Positions 33,970 to 41,529 of a stretch of DNA of 64,000 nt are shown here, in pieces (the first letter of the stretch is position 1; each line of letters starts with the position of its first letter). This DNA is from Candidatus Rifleibacterium amylolyticum (GTDB lineage Bacteria > Muiribacteriota > Ozemobacteria > Ozemobacterales > Ozemobacteraceae). The stretch covers positions 62,001 to 126,000 of the forward strand of contig JAACJG010000010.1 of NCBI GenBank assembly GCA_009917695.1. The letters run 5' to 3'. The notes under the pieces are model-generated. The model ran no database searches, was not told the DNA's origin, and saw only the letters and a program-made list of their open reading frames with translations. Made by a program: the position numbers and the translations under genes.

Positions 33970-34404
33970 ATGAATGACAGTCAGATCGCTGCTTTTGCCG
34001 GCAGCATGGACCTTTTGAAGAAGATTCACGAGGCAACTCAGGATGTTTACTGGATTATAGATAAAACCGGGCGATTCGTATATGTCAGCCCGTCGGTTTA
34101 CCAGCAGCGTGGTTTTACGCCCGAAGAAGTCATGGCGCGTCCGGCGCTGGAGTCGATCTGCGCAGAAGATCGTGCGCGTGCTGGCGAGACTTTTTCGCTT
34201 GGCCTCGAAATGATCAATCAGGGCCTGACCCGTCTGCCGGCCGGGCGGGCGCGCATACGCCAGCCACACAAGAATGGTGGATGCATCTGGACCGAAGTCG
34301 TCAGTGAATTCTTTTTCGACGATGATCGTGAATTCAAATTCGTCATCGGCATGAGCCGCAACATCGACGCTTTCGTCGCCCTCGAACAGCAAATCGCCAG
34401 ATAA
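33970..34404 (+). CDS. Stand-alone PAS-domain protein
   Basis: The 144-residue protein is almost entirely one PAS domain: LLKKIHEATQDVYWIIDKTG, then FVYVSPSVYQQRGFTPEEVM, and the C-terminal beta-sheet with GCIWTEVVSEFFFDDD and FKFVIGMSRNID. PAS domains of this class sit in front of kinases or cyclases, but nothing follows here. The protein stops at the end of the domain and the downstream DNA is repeat-rich. It may be a sensor that acts in trans, or the remains of a longer signalling gene. A kinase fragment was looked for downstream and not found. Confidence 0.85.
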   Translation: MNDSQIAAFAGSMDLLKKIHEATQDVYWIIDKTGRFVYVSPSVYQQRGFTPEEVMARPALESICAEDRARAGETFSLGLEMINQGLTRLPAGRARIRQPHKNGGCIWTEVVSEFFFDDDREFKFVIGMSRNIDAFVALEQQIAR

Positions 34405-34434
34405 ACAGCAATTTTCGATGAGGCGTAAGACCAA

Positions 34435-34560
34435 CATCAACAGTGATCACGATGTTGGGTTATTGCTTTTTTGTTCGTCATCCTGCGCGCAGTCGCAGGA
34501 TTTAGAAGAGTCGATCAGACATGGATTCTGCGACTTCGCTTCGCTCCGCGCAGAATGACA
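34435..34560 (+). repeat. Dispersed repeat family A, copy 1
   Basis: It begins CATCAACAGTGATCACGATG, passes through CTTTTTTGTTCGTCATCCTG and ends CTTCGCTTCGCTCCGCGCAG followed by AATGACA. The same blocks in the same order occur on the minus strand at 53198-53371. Its two halves (GTCATCCTGCGC and GCGCAGAATGACA) are near inverted repeats, so the element can fold on itself. Confidence 0.8.
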
Positions 34561-34581
34561 GGAAGATGGATTCTTTGGCTT

Positions 34582-34613
34582 CGCCCGGCAGTCCTTGTGG
34601 AAACTGCCGGGCG
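34582..34613. repeat. Perfect 11-bp inverted repeat, possible terminator
   Basis: CGCCCGGCAGT and ACTGCCGGGCG flank a 10-base loop. It lies 7 bases past the stop of the minus-strand secretion ATPase gene, so it may end that transcript, although no T-run follows on that strand. Confidence 0.6.
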
Positions 34614-34619
34614 GTATAT

Positions 34620-36152
34620 TTATATTGGGGCCTGGAGGCTGAGGATGGCTCTGATGCGGGCGGCTTCGCGCGGGCTGGTGTTACCGGCCTCGGCGTAGCT
34701 TCTCACCCGGTTTTCGAGACGGGTGCCCTGAATGGCTTCGAGAGCCAGGCTGATTTCGTTATTGTCGCCTTTTATAATGGCCTCTTTGAGATTTTTATCG
34801 GGCACGATCATTTCGTAAAAGGCTTCTCGGCCGATGTAGCCTGAGTTGTTGCACTTTTCGCAGCCGCAACTGTCGCTGTAACGACCGGGTTTCATGTCAG
34901 ACAGTCCGAGGCTGAAAAGATCATCTGCTGAGAAGTCGATTTCTTTGCGGCAGTGCGGGCAGAGTTTGCGCACCAGCACCTGAAAGCACACGGCCGCGAT
35001 GCCACCGTAGACGAGAAACGGCGGTACCTTGAGGTTGAATATCTGTTTGAATACTTCAGAAGTGTTGCGCGCGCCCATCTGGGTCAGCACGAGAATGCCT
35101 GTGTTAGCGGCTTTGAAGCATTCAACCGCGACTTCTTCTTCGCCGAAGTCTTCGATGACCATCACTTCAGGGTCGCTGCGCACTGCCGTTCTGATTGAAT
35201 TGACCATGGTCATGCCGATGTGTGGGCGCACCTGCATGCAGCTTATTCCGGCCGGGCTTTTGTAGATACGGCCTATCTCGAATATGACGCGGCTGCCGTC
35301 GTTAAGCTGCTCAGTGGCGATATTCATGGTTGTCGTTTTGCCGCTGCCATGCGGGCCGGCAAACACGATCAGACCGTGTTTCTGCTCTTTCATGAGCTTG
35401 ATGAACTGTTCGCGCTGGACTGTATCAGTGATGACACGTTCAAGTGCCGGCCCTTTTTCGTCTGGTCGCGAGAAGAACAGCATGACCTGTTCGCCGAACA
35501 CCGTTGGCACAAGCTGAACCCTGATATCTGCCATTTCGTTATCGACCTTGACCAGTATGCGGCCATCCTGTGGTAGCTGGCGCTCAGCGATATCGAGTGC
35601 CGACATCATTTTTACCCGTGCGATCATCCTGTCGTAAGTGCTTTTGTCAAAGGTTTCGCGATGTTCTAGAAGAGTGTTGCGATCGATCAGCAGTTTGACA
35701 TGATCGCGTTCGGGCTTGCACACGACTCGTCCGGTTTTTTCCTTTACCGCATCAGAAATGATCTGGTTTAGTAACTTGATGACTTTGAGATTCTCTTCGT
35801 CGGGCGTTGCGGCAGACTCGTCAATTTCGGGACTGCCTTTGCCGGGTTCGATGGTGCCGTCAGCGCAGCTTTCGGCAATTTCGACGAGACCCGAGTCAAG
35901 TTTCCCCTGTAGTTCAGCGGCTTTGACCATGGCAACGTAGACTTCGGTAAAGATACCGGGAAACATGCCGAGGCACGATGAGAAGGTGTAGCCTTCCTTG
36001 AGTTTACTGACGACCTGGCTGAGGGCCTGGTTGAGCACTGATTCTGAGTCTTCGCGGGCGAGCATTTCGAGCGAGACGACGAGCGGAATACCCGAGCCGA
36101 GCATTTTGCCGAGTTTACGGCTGAATTTTTCGAGGTCTTTTGGTGACAGCAT
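34620..36152 (-). CDS. GspF-GspE fusion: secretion/pilus ATPase with an N-terminal T2SF domain
   Basis: In this 510-residue protein, residues about 5-95 match one GspF/PilC membrane-platform domain on its cytoplasmic side (FSRKLGKMLGSGIPLVVSLE, then VKAAELQGKLDSGLVEIAE). Residues about 120-480 are a GspE/PilB-type ATPase. Walker A (GPHGSGKTTTM), the Asp box (AERQLPQDGRI) and a tetracysteine zinc motif (CPHC...CEKC) are present. The Walker B region reads SDPEVMVIEDFGEEE instead of a DPDxxxxGEIRD pattern, and the His box lacks its His (LVLTQMGARN). No membrane helices are present. It is the third gene of the ECF sigma operon. Activity is doubtful; a regulatory or adaptor role is possible. Confidence 0.85.
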   Translation of the reverse strand: MLSPKDLEKFSRKLGKMLGSGIPLVVSLEMLAREDSESVLNQALSQVVSKLKEGYTFSSCLGMFPGIFTEVYVAMVKAAELQGKLDSGLVEIAESCADGTIEPGKGSPEIDESAATPDEENLKVIKLLNQIISDAVKEKTGRVVCKPERDHVKLLIDRNTLLEHRETFDKSTYDRMIARVKMMSALDIAERQLPQDGRILVKVDNEMADIRVQLVPTVFGEQVMLFFSRPDEKGPALERVITDTVQREQFIKLMKEQKHGLIVFAGPHGSGKTTTMNIATEQLNDGSRVIFEIGRIYKSPAGISCMQVRPHIGMTMVNSIRTAVRSDPEVMVIEDFGEEEVAVECFKAANTGILVLTQMGARNTSEVFKQIFNLKVPPFLVYGGIAAVCFQVLVRKLCPHCRKEIDFSADDLFSLGLSDMKPGRYSDSCGCEKCNNSGYIGREAFYEMIVPDKNLKEAIIKGDNNEISLALEAIQGTRLENRVRSYAEAGNTSPREAARIRAILSLQAPI

Positions 36153-36165
36153 GATAGATCTCCTT

Positions 36166-36615
36166 TTAGACAGCTCTTTTGATGGGAACGGGTTTCCGGA
36201 GGGGCTGTTGTGGCGCCTTACTATCAGCTCCCGCCCGGTTATTGAACAGATGGTTTTCGAGCAGACGGCGGTTGAATCTGACCTGACCGTCGATGATGAA
36301 GTGCGGCAGAAGGTGCAGCATATTGCTGACGTTGTGATAGCTGACCTTCAGCCACTGCGCGACTTCTTCGATGGTCATAATCGTATCCTGCCCGGCAGTC
36401 TGGCTTTGCCGCGAAACAGCTTTCAATGCCTCACTTACCGCGCGGTGACCACCGTCAGGAACCGCCATATCGAGTTCGACGAGTTCGTTGCACAGTCTGG
36501 CGAAAGCGGTCTGGCAGTCGGGACAGGTGGCAAGATGCGCTTTTGCTTCGGCGCAGTCGCTTTCGGCGTAATACAGCTCGATGAGCTGTTCTTCGTTAAG
36601 GCATCTGCCGTTCAT
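36166..36615 (-). CDS. Soluble zinc-finger anti-sigma factor with excisionase-type HTH
   Basis: The 149-residue protein has an N-terminal zinc-binding anti-sigma motif, AHLATCPDC (His-x3-Cys-x2-Cys), preceded by an acidic helix, as in ECF anti-sigma factors of the ZAS type. No membrane segment follows. Instead residues about 78-123 (MTIEEVAQWLKVSYHNVSNM, then HFIIDGQVRFNRRLLENHL) look like a MerR/excisionase-type winged helix of the HTH_17 kind. The start overlaps the sigma gene's stop (ATGA). A cytosolic anti-sigma that can itself bind DNA is unusual; the DNA-binding part is inferred from pattern only. Confidence 0.75.
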   Translation of the reverse strand: MNGRCLNEEQLIELYYAESDCAEAKAHLATCPDCQTAFARLCNELVELDMAVPDGGHRAVSEALKAVSRQSQTAGQDTIMTIEEVAQWLKVSYHNVSNMLHLLPHFIIDGQVRFNRRLLENHLFNNRAGADSKAPQQPLRKPVPIKRAV

Positions 36616-37145
36616 AGTTCACCTCGGTTGAAATACTCACGTATTTTTTTAATCGCAAACAGCACCCGCGACTTGGCGGTTGCCAGCGGAATCTGTTGTA
36701 AATCAGCAATCTCATTGAAGGTCATACCCTGAAAGTGTTTGAGCACGAAAGCTTCTTTTGTAGATTCAGACAGGGTGTCGAGACAGTTGTGCAGGTCGGT
36801 TCCGGTGTCGCTGGCATCGCAGAACGATGCTGCCGGCTGGTTGCCGCGAACCAGCTGCGGAATCAGTCGGACGACCCGGGTCTGGCTGCGCTTGAATTCG
36901 AGAAACTTGTTGCGGGCAATGGCCCAGACCCATGGCATGAAGGCAAAGTCCTGGTTATAGGTTTCGATACGGCTGTGGATGGTGAGCAGGGTTTCCTGCA
37001 GCAGGTCTTCGGCAACACAGCGGTCGAAGCTCAAGCGATAGAAGTAGGCGAAAAGCGGGCGGCGCAGTTGCTCGAACAGTGCGGCTGCGGCTTTCGCGTC
37101 GCCTTTCCCGAAATCTGTCACCAGTTGTTTTTCGATTTTGAGCAT
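36612..37145 (-). CDS. ECF-family RNA polymerase sigma factor
   Basis: The 177-residue protein has sigma region 2 (about 20-90, FYRLSFDRCVAEDLLQETLL, then FMPWVWAIARNKFLEFKRSQ) and region 4 (about 118-170, LSESTKEAFVLKHFQGMTFN, then IPLATAKSRVLFAIKKIREY). Length and layout are those of a group 4 (RpoE-like) sigma factor. It is the first gene of a three-gene operon with its anti-sigma factor and the GspF-GspE fusion, so it probably also controls its own operon. The promoter it recognises was not identified; the 60-base gap upstream holds no clear sigma-70 site. Confidence 0.93.
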   Translation of the reverse strand: MLKIEKQLVTDFGKGDAKAAAALFEQLRRPLFAYFYRLSFDRCVAEDLLQETLLTIHSRIETYNQDFAFMPWVWAIARNKFLEFKRSQTRVVRLIPQLVRGNQPAASFCDASDTGTDLHNCLDTLSESTKEAFVLKHFQGMTFNEIADLQQIPLATAKSRVLFAIKKIREYFNRGEL

Positions 37146-37205
37146 AAGTTAAAAAGTAATATGCCAGAAAACCGAAAAAGGATTGATGGAAATTTTATTT
37201 TTTTG

Positions 37206-37559
37206 TCAATTTTTGCGGGTCATGCCGATGAACATCAGCACCAGCCCGCTGAGGAAGCCGCCGACGATCAGGCCACCGACGACGCCGAGCCCGAATCCTT
37301 CCGGCCAGCCGCCGCCGAACAGGCCAATAAGGCCTCCTATGCCTGCGCACACCGCAACCGCGATACCCTGGATCAAATTGTCCTGCATCTTGACGTTCGG
37401 CACCAGTCCGACCTTGTCGACTACCTCGTCATAAGACATCTTTCCGTTCTTGTTCTTCGCTCCATTCTTCCATGGGAGTGGTGCCTTCAGGTCGGACTTG
37501 CAGTGCTTGCAGACCGTGGCGCCGGCCATGATATCTTCACAACAGTATGGGCATTTCAT
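37206..37559 (-). CDS. Zinc-ribbon membrane protein
   Basis: The 117-residue protein has an N-terminal double CxxC zinc ribbon (MKCPYCCEDI, then TVCKHCKSDL), a 35-residue charged linker, and two Gly-rich membrane helices (GIAVAVCAGIGGLIGLFGG and GLGVVGGLIVGGFLSGLVLM). AAGGAG lies 8 bases before the ATG. This is the common bacterial small membrane protein with a cytosolic zinc ribbon, for which no function is known. It lies immediately upstream of the ECF sigma operon on the same strand, separated by about 60 bases. Confidence 0.8.
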   Translation of the reverse strand: MKCPYCCEDIMAGATVCKHCKSDLKAPLPWKNGAKNKNGKMSYDEVVDKVGLVPNVKMQDNLIQGIAVAVCAGIGGLIGLFGGGWPEGFGLGVVGGLIVGGFLSGLVLMFIGMTRKN

Positions 37560-37670
37560 CTTGTGTCTCCTTGCTGACTAATCCGGGCGAGGGCGGCAAT
37601 ATATCTGGTGAAACCGAAAAAGACCTCTATAAAAAGTTGCTTTCTAAGGCTATAAGTTGTGGATTATCAT

Positions 37671-37754
37671 GAAAATCCGCAGTTATAGTATGGATTTTCC
37701 TGTGTCATGTCAATGTGTCTGCTGTACCCAAAAATTGCGGTGCTACTTTTGGGG
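37671..37754. promoter_or_regulatory. Spacer with two inverted repeats upstream of the Rpn gene
   Basis: Within the 248-base gap 37560-37807, GAAAATCC (near 37671) and GGATTTTC form one inverted repeat, and ACCCAAAA with TTTTGGGGT (about 37726-37756) a second. They may be operator or terminator structures for the divergent genes. No gene was seen in this gap. Confidence 0.4.
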
Positions 37755-37807
37755 TGGCATTTGCATTCGTCGATTGGCAAGAGTTAAAATAATATTGGGA
37801 GAGTTTT

Positions 37808-38821
37808 ATGCTGATTGCTAATCCGATTTATGATTCGGTCTTCAAGTATCTGATGGAAGACAACCGCGTGGCCCGGCTGCTGCTTGGCGCGGTAATCGGC
37901 AAAAAGATCGTCAGTCTCGAACCCCGCCCGCAGGAAGTCGTGATTACCCGCGATAACCCGGCGAAGCACTCAGTTTTTCGCATGGACTTCGCGGCCCGCA
38001 TTAAAACGGCCCAGGGTGAGCGACTGGTAATTGTAGAGGTACAAAAGGCGAAACACGCCACTGATATCATCAGATTCAGGCGCTATCTCGGCAGGCAGTA
38101 TGCCAACCCCGAAAATACTGAGAATATTGGGTTACATCGTCGAGGCACGCCGATAATCAGCATTTATTTTCTTGGCTATCCGCTCGACAACATCGATGCC
38201 TCGGTACTTAAAATTGCCAGAACCTACACCGATCTGACTACCAAAAGAGTATTTACCGTAAAAAACGACTTCATCGAGGGTCTGACCCACGACAGCTACA
38301 TCATTCAGACCGCGCGGCTGAAAAACCGGCGCCGCACAGAATTAGAAAGCATTCTGGCGGTGTTCGACCCCGACAATATTCATGGCAGCGAACATATTCT
38401 GAATGTTGATGAAACTGAATTTCCCGAAAAGTATCGGGACATCATCAGAAGACTGCGTAAGGCTGCCGAAAGCGAAGAAATGCGCGAAATCATGCACGTC
38501 GAAGACGAAGTTTTCGAAGAACTTGCCGCCGGCGAGCGGGCTGCCGAAGAACGCGATCGGGCTCTGGCAATCATCGCCGAGAAAGACAGCGCCATCGCTG
38601 AGAAAGACAGCGCCATCGCCGAGAAAGACAAGGCTCTGGCTGACAAGGATCAGCAGTTGATACGCACCGTGCAAAACCTTGCCCGTGCCGGTCACACCAG
38701 CGCAGAAATCGGCGAGATAACTGGCCTGAACGCCTCGGCCATAACCGAAATTCTTACCCCATCAAACCGCGTCTGCTCGCCAAGGGCTACTTACAGCAGC
38801 AAAAAAAAGCCAAAAAAGTAA
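37808..38821 (+). CDS. Rpn-family recombination-promoting nuclease (putative transposase)
   Basis: The 337-residue protein's N-terminal 250 residues match the Rpn/PD-(D/E)xK nuclease family: NPIYDSVFKYLMEDNRVARL at the start, then FRMDFAARIKTAQGERLVIVEVQKA, which holds the D...ExQ/K catalytic pattern. A coiled segment of three near-identical EKDSAIA units (about residues 256-280) follows, then a short helix-turn-helix-like end (ARAGHTSAEIGEITGLNAS). The final 20 residues are basic (SSKKKPKK). Rpn proteins cut DNA and have been linked to RecA-independent exchange and phage defence. This one stands alone, without transposon ends. Family certain, role not. Confidence 0.9.
   Translation: MLIANPIYDSVFKYLMEDNRVARLLLGAVIGKKIVSLEPRPQEVVITRDNPAKHSVFRMDFAARIKTAQGERLVIVEVQKAKHATDIIRFRRYLGRQYANPENTENIGLHRRGTPIISIYFLGYPLDNIDASVLKIARTYTDLTTKRVFTVKNDFIEGLTHDSYIIQTARLKNRRRTELESILAVFDPDNIHGSEHILNVDETEFPEKYRDIIRRLRKAAESEEMREIMHVEDEVFEELAAGERAAEERDRALAIIAEKDSAIAEKDSAIAEKDKALADKDQQLIRTVQNLARAGHTSAEIGEITGLNASAITEILTPSNRVCSPRATYSSKKKPKK
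38576..38640 (+). repeat. 21-bp tandem repeat in the Rpn gene
   Basis: Two almost identical 21-base units (GAGAAAGACAGCGCCATCGC plus T or C) and a diverged third (GAGAAAGACAAGGCTCTGGC plus T) encode EKDSAIA, EKDSAIA and EKDKALA. The unit is one heptad, so copy-number change would lengthen or shorten a coiled coil in frame. Confidence 0.85.
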
Positions 38822-38933
38822 CCATCATGCTAAAAGGCAAAGATTTATCTGCCATAAGGTCAACACTGCTTCAGACTGTTTAAAGTCGATGACAAGACGT
38901 TTGCCAAATCTGTAGCCGCACGCTCAAGCTGCT

Positions 38934-40412
38934 TTAGCGCCGGTTTTTCATTGCTCGAATGTCTTTGGTCAGGCGGATTATGCTGATGAAGACAATTATG
39001 AACTCAAGCCTGCCAAGGAACATTGCCAGAGCCTGTGCATATAAAACCGCTGCGGGCATGTCAGGAGAAGTTATGCCAATGGAAAGGCCAACAGTTCCGA
39101 GCGACGAGGCGAATTCGAACATCGAATTCTGCAGGCCGTAGCCGTGTGAACACAGCAGTAATACACCTGCAGTAAAGGCGAGCATGTACATAAACACAAA
39201 AGCGGCTATTTGCCGAACTTTTGTGTCGGTTAAAGAAGAGCATTGCTCTCCTTCCCAGATTGCACAGTTTGTGACGGCATTTTTGGGCATTATCATGCGT
39301 TGAACTTCCCAGATTATCGTTTTCCAGAGAAGATAAATTCTGAACTGCTTGATGCCGCCTGCTGTAGAGCAGGTGCCACCGCCAATCAACATGAGGACAA
39401 TAAGCATGAACATGCCTGATGAGTTCCAGTTGTTATAGCTGACAGTCGAGAAGCCGGTTGTTGTCAATGCTGAAACTGTTTCAAAAATCGCAACCCGCAC
39501 AGATTTTTCCAGCTCGGGATAAATTGTCCGGCTGGTAAAGATAAAAACGCCAAGAATGGCGAGAGGCATCAAAACCGCCATCAGACGGACTTCACCATTC
39601 TTTGCCGCAACGCTGAATTTACCCCGCCAGAAATACCAGGCGGTGACGAAACTCAGATTGCCAAGCACCATCAAGGGCAAAGTGATCGCTTCGATGATGG
39701 TGGAATTCCAATACCCGATACTTTCAGCGCGGGTGGAAAATCCACCGGTTGAAACTGCGGCAAACGAGTGATTTATGGCATCAAAAGTCGACATGCCAGC
39801 CAGCCAGTATGCCAGAACGCCCACTGTTGCATAGCAGATATAAATAAGCAGAACCAGACGGGCAGACTGTCTGACGTGAGGCGCGATCTGCTCGCTGCGT
39901 CCTTCGGCGTCAGAGACGGCCATGCCTGTAGGGCCGGCAAGAGTCGACATCATTATTATCGCCCAGCCGGCACCGCCGGCAAGCTGGATTATACTGCGCC
40001 AGAGGAGAATGATTGGCGCGGCATCGACTACATTGACCACCGACAAGCCTGTCGTAGTCCAGCCACTGATTGCTTCAAAGAGCGCTTGAGCGAATGAAAG
40101 TCTGGTAATCGACATGAATGGCCACGTCGTGAAGAGAATTACAATGAGCCAGCTGATTAAAACAACTACGCCACCTTCCTGAATCGTGAGAGTTTCGGTC
40201 TCTGAAGAATTGAAACGTTTTTTGAGAAATATCCCGGCAAAAATCTGTATAAGAGCGGGCAAAATGAAGGCCCAGAGGTGAATTGCTTCATCTGGGCGCG
40301 TTAAGACGATTGCCAGCGGCGTCAGCATCAGTATGCCGGAAGTGACCAGTACACCGCCGATCAGCGAAGTGATCGCGGTGTAGCGTTGTTTCAGATATTC
40401 TCTTTCACGCAC
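38934..40412 (-). CDS. trkH: TrkH-family potassium channel subunit
   Basis: The 492-residue integral membrane protein has about ten hydrophobic helices. Four filter-type segments, one per pseudo-repeat, each keep the conserved Gly: FEAISGWTTTGLS, FAAVSTGGFST, ETVSALTTTGFST and FASSLGTVGLSIG. These line the ion pore of TrkH/TrkG/KtrB proteins and indicate K+ (or Na+) uptake across the inner membrane. It is the last gene of a minus-strand run, 5 bases after the RCK protein at 40418, which should be its cytosolic gating subunit. Confident of the family. Confidence 0.93.
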   Translation of the reverse strand: MREREYLKQRYTAITSLIGGVLVTSGILMLTPLAIVLTRPDEAIHLWAFILPALIQIFAGIFLKKRFNSSETETLTIQEGGVVVLISWLIVILFTTWPFMSITRLSFAQALFEAISGWTTTGLSVVNVVDAAPIILLWRSIIQLAGGAGWAIIMMSTLAGPTGMAVSDAEGRSEQIAPHVRQSARLVLLIYICYATVGVLAYWLAGMSTFDAINHSFAAVSTGGFSTRAESIGYWNSTIIEAITLPLMVLGNLSFVTAWYFWRGKFSVAAKNGEVRLMAVLMPLAILGVFIFTSRTIYPELEKSVRVAIFETVSALTTTGFSTVSYNNWNSSGMFMLIVLMLIGGGTCSTAGGIKQFRIYLLWKTIIWEVQRMIMPKNAVTNCAIWEGEQCSSLTDTKVRQIAAFVFMYMLAFTAGVLLLCSHGYGLQNSMFEFASSLGTVGLSIGITSPDMPAAVLYAQALAMFLGRLEFIIVFISIIRLTKDIRAMKNRR

Positions 40413-40417
40413 GATGG

Positions 40418-41095
40418 TTAACCTGGATTCTTTTTATCTATTTCACCGGTGACAGCCTTCAGTACCTTGCCATGATTTTCTGGCAGAGTAATGAGTACTA
40501 TCTTGTCAGCAATTTGCAGATCGTTGGCGCCACGTGGCACGATAGGCTGGTTGTTGCGTATTACCACGGCGATAAGAGAGTTTTCCGGCAGGCTTACGTC
40601 TTTGAGCTGTTTGCCGACTAACGGAGAATAAGCATCGAGAACAACTTCTGTTACATTGACTTTGCCTTCTCCGACCGGGAAAAGATTTACGATCTGTTCG
40701 AGAGAGGCTCTCTGCTCTATAAGACTGCTCACGATTTGTGTCATCGAGAATGCGCTGACGCCAAGTTTTTCGAAGACATCAGCGTTATCAGGGTCGTTGG
40801 CCAGAGCTATCACTCTAGATATGCCAAATTTAAGAGCTGCCAGCTGGCATATTATCAGATTATCCTGATCGAATGGTGTAATGGCAAGCAGGGCATCGGC
40901 ACTTCGCGCACCGGCTTCTTCGAGAATCTCGACATCGCTGCCATCGCCGCAAATCACCATTGCTGAAGTCTTTTTGGCGAGCTGTTCGCATTCATTGTGT
41001 TCCCGGTTGATAATGACGACCTTGTAGCCTTTTGAAGAAAAATTGCGGCAAAGAAAGTAAAGAGTTTTGCCGCCGCCGACTAATATTATTTTCAT
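40418..41095 (-). CDS. trkA: TrkA/KtrA-type RCK regulator with C-terminal domain
   Basis: The 225-residue protein has an RCK N domain (about 1-120) and an RCK C domain (about 140-215, AYSPLVGKQLKDVSLPENSL). The nucleotide-binding glycine motif is degenerate (LVGGGKTLYFLC), although the acidic residue ending the second strand region and the GDGSD loop are preserved. It should form a ring under the TrkH channel encoded 5 bases downstream and gate it in response to NAD(H) or ATP/ADP. The weakened glycine motif raises the possibility that nucleotide binding is supplied by the separate RCK protein encoded just upstream. Confidence 0.88.
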   Translation of the reverse strand: MKIILVGGGKTLYFLCRNFSSKGYKVVIINREHNECEQLAKKTSAMVICGDGSDVEILEEAGARSADALLAITPFDQDNLIICQLAALKFGISRVIALANDPDNADVFEKLGVSAFSMTQIVSSLIEQRASLEQIVNLFPVGEGKVNVTEVVLDAYSPLVGKQLKDVSLPENSLIAVVIRNNQPIVPRGANDLQIADKIVLITLPENHGKVLKAVTGEIDKKNPG

Positions 41096-41115
41096 GATTC
41101 AGCCTCTTTCTCTTA

Positions 41116-41529
41116 TCAACTCTGGCGATTCGCTGCCGTCAGAAACATTTCTGCAGCAGCCGCAGTCGGACATATTACCTCTATGTCCAGCTTCAGCAGG
41201 ACTTCTTCATGTTTTGGGTCAAACACTCTTGCGATTACTTTGGTTACGCCAAATACTTTTTTGGCTACCTGAGCTATCATCATGTTGGTGTTGTCTTCGT
41301 GCGCAGTGGCGATCAGAATGTCAGCCTGGCCAAGTTTGGCGGACTGTAGCACATCGATCTGCGTTGCATCGCCTTCTATTCTAAAACCGCTGAATTCAGG
41401 CGAAAGTTTGCCAAAGTTGCTTTCGTCACGGTCGATGATCACAACCGAATTGCCGCATTTACTCAGCTTATTGGCAAGATGAGAGCCCAGCCTGCCGCAA
41501 CCCACAATGACTATATAACGGTTATTCAT
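41116..41529 (-). CDS. Single-domain TrkA-N (RCK N) protein
   Basis: The 137-residue protein holds one complete RCK N domain and nothing else. The dinucleotide motif is canonical (VIVGCGRLGSHLANKL, then VVIIDRDE), and the GDATQ and FDPKHEEVL segments match the fold. No C-terminal ligand domain exists. ATG 41529 is chosen over 41547 because GGACGAG lies just ahead; it overlaps the end of the receiver-TPR gene by 8 bases. With the next gene it looks like a split or duplicated RCK pair: one good nucleotide binder without a C domain, and one full-length protein with a weak glycine motif. Confidence 0.88.
   Translation of the reverse strand: MNNRYIVIVGCGRLGSHLANKLSKCGNSVVIIDRDESNFGKLSPEFSGFRIEGDATQIDVLQSAKLGQADILIATAHEDNTNMMIAQVAKKVFGVTKVIARVFDPKHEEVLLKLDIEVICPTAAAAEMFLTAANRQS

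Noticed and set aside
33949-34440. 163-residue minus-strand ORF
   Set aside because: It is antisense to the PAS gene, which has an unmistakable PAS sequence on the plus strand.
34471-34844. Plus-strand ORFs of 75 and 107 residues
   Set aside because: They run through repeat element A into the 3' end of the minus-strand secretion ATPase gene; composition follows the repeat.
37808-38821. Insertion sequence around the Rpn gene
   Set aside because: No terminal inverted repeats or target duplications were visible next to the gene; the inverted repeats upstream are short and local.
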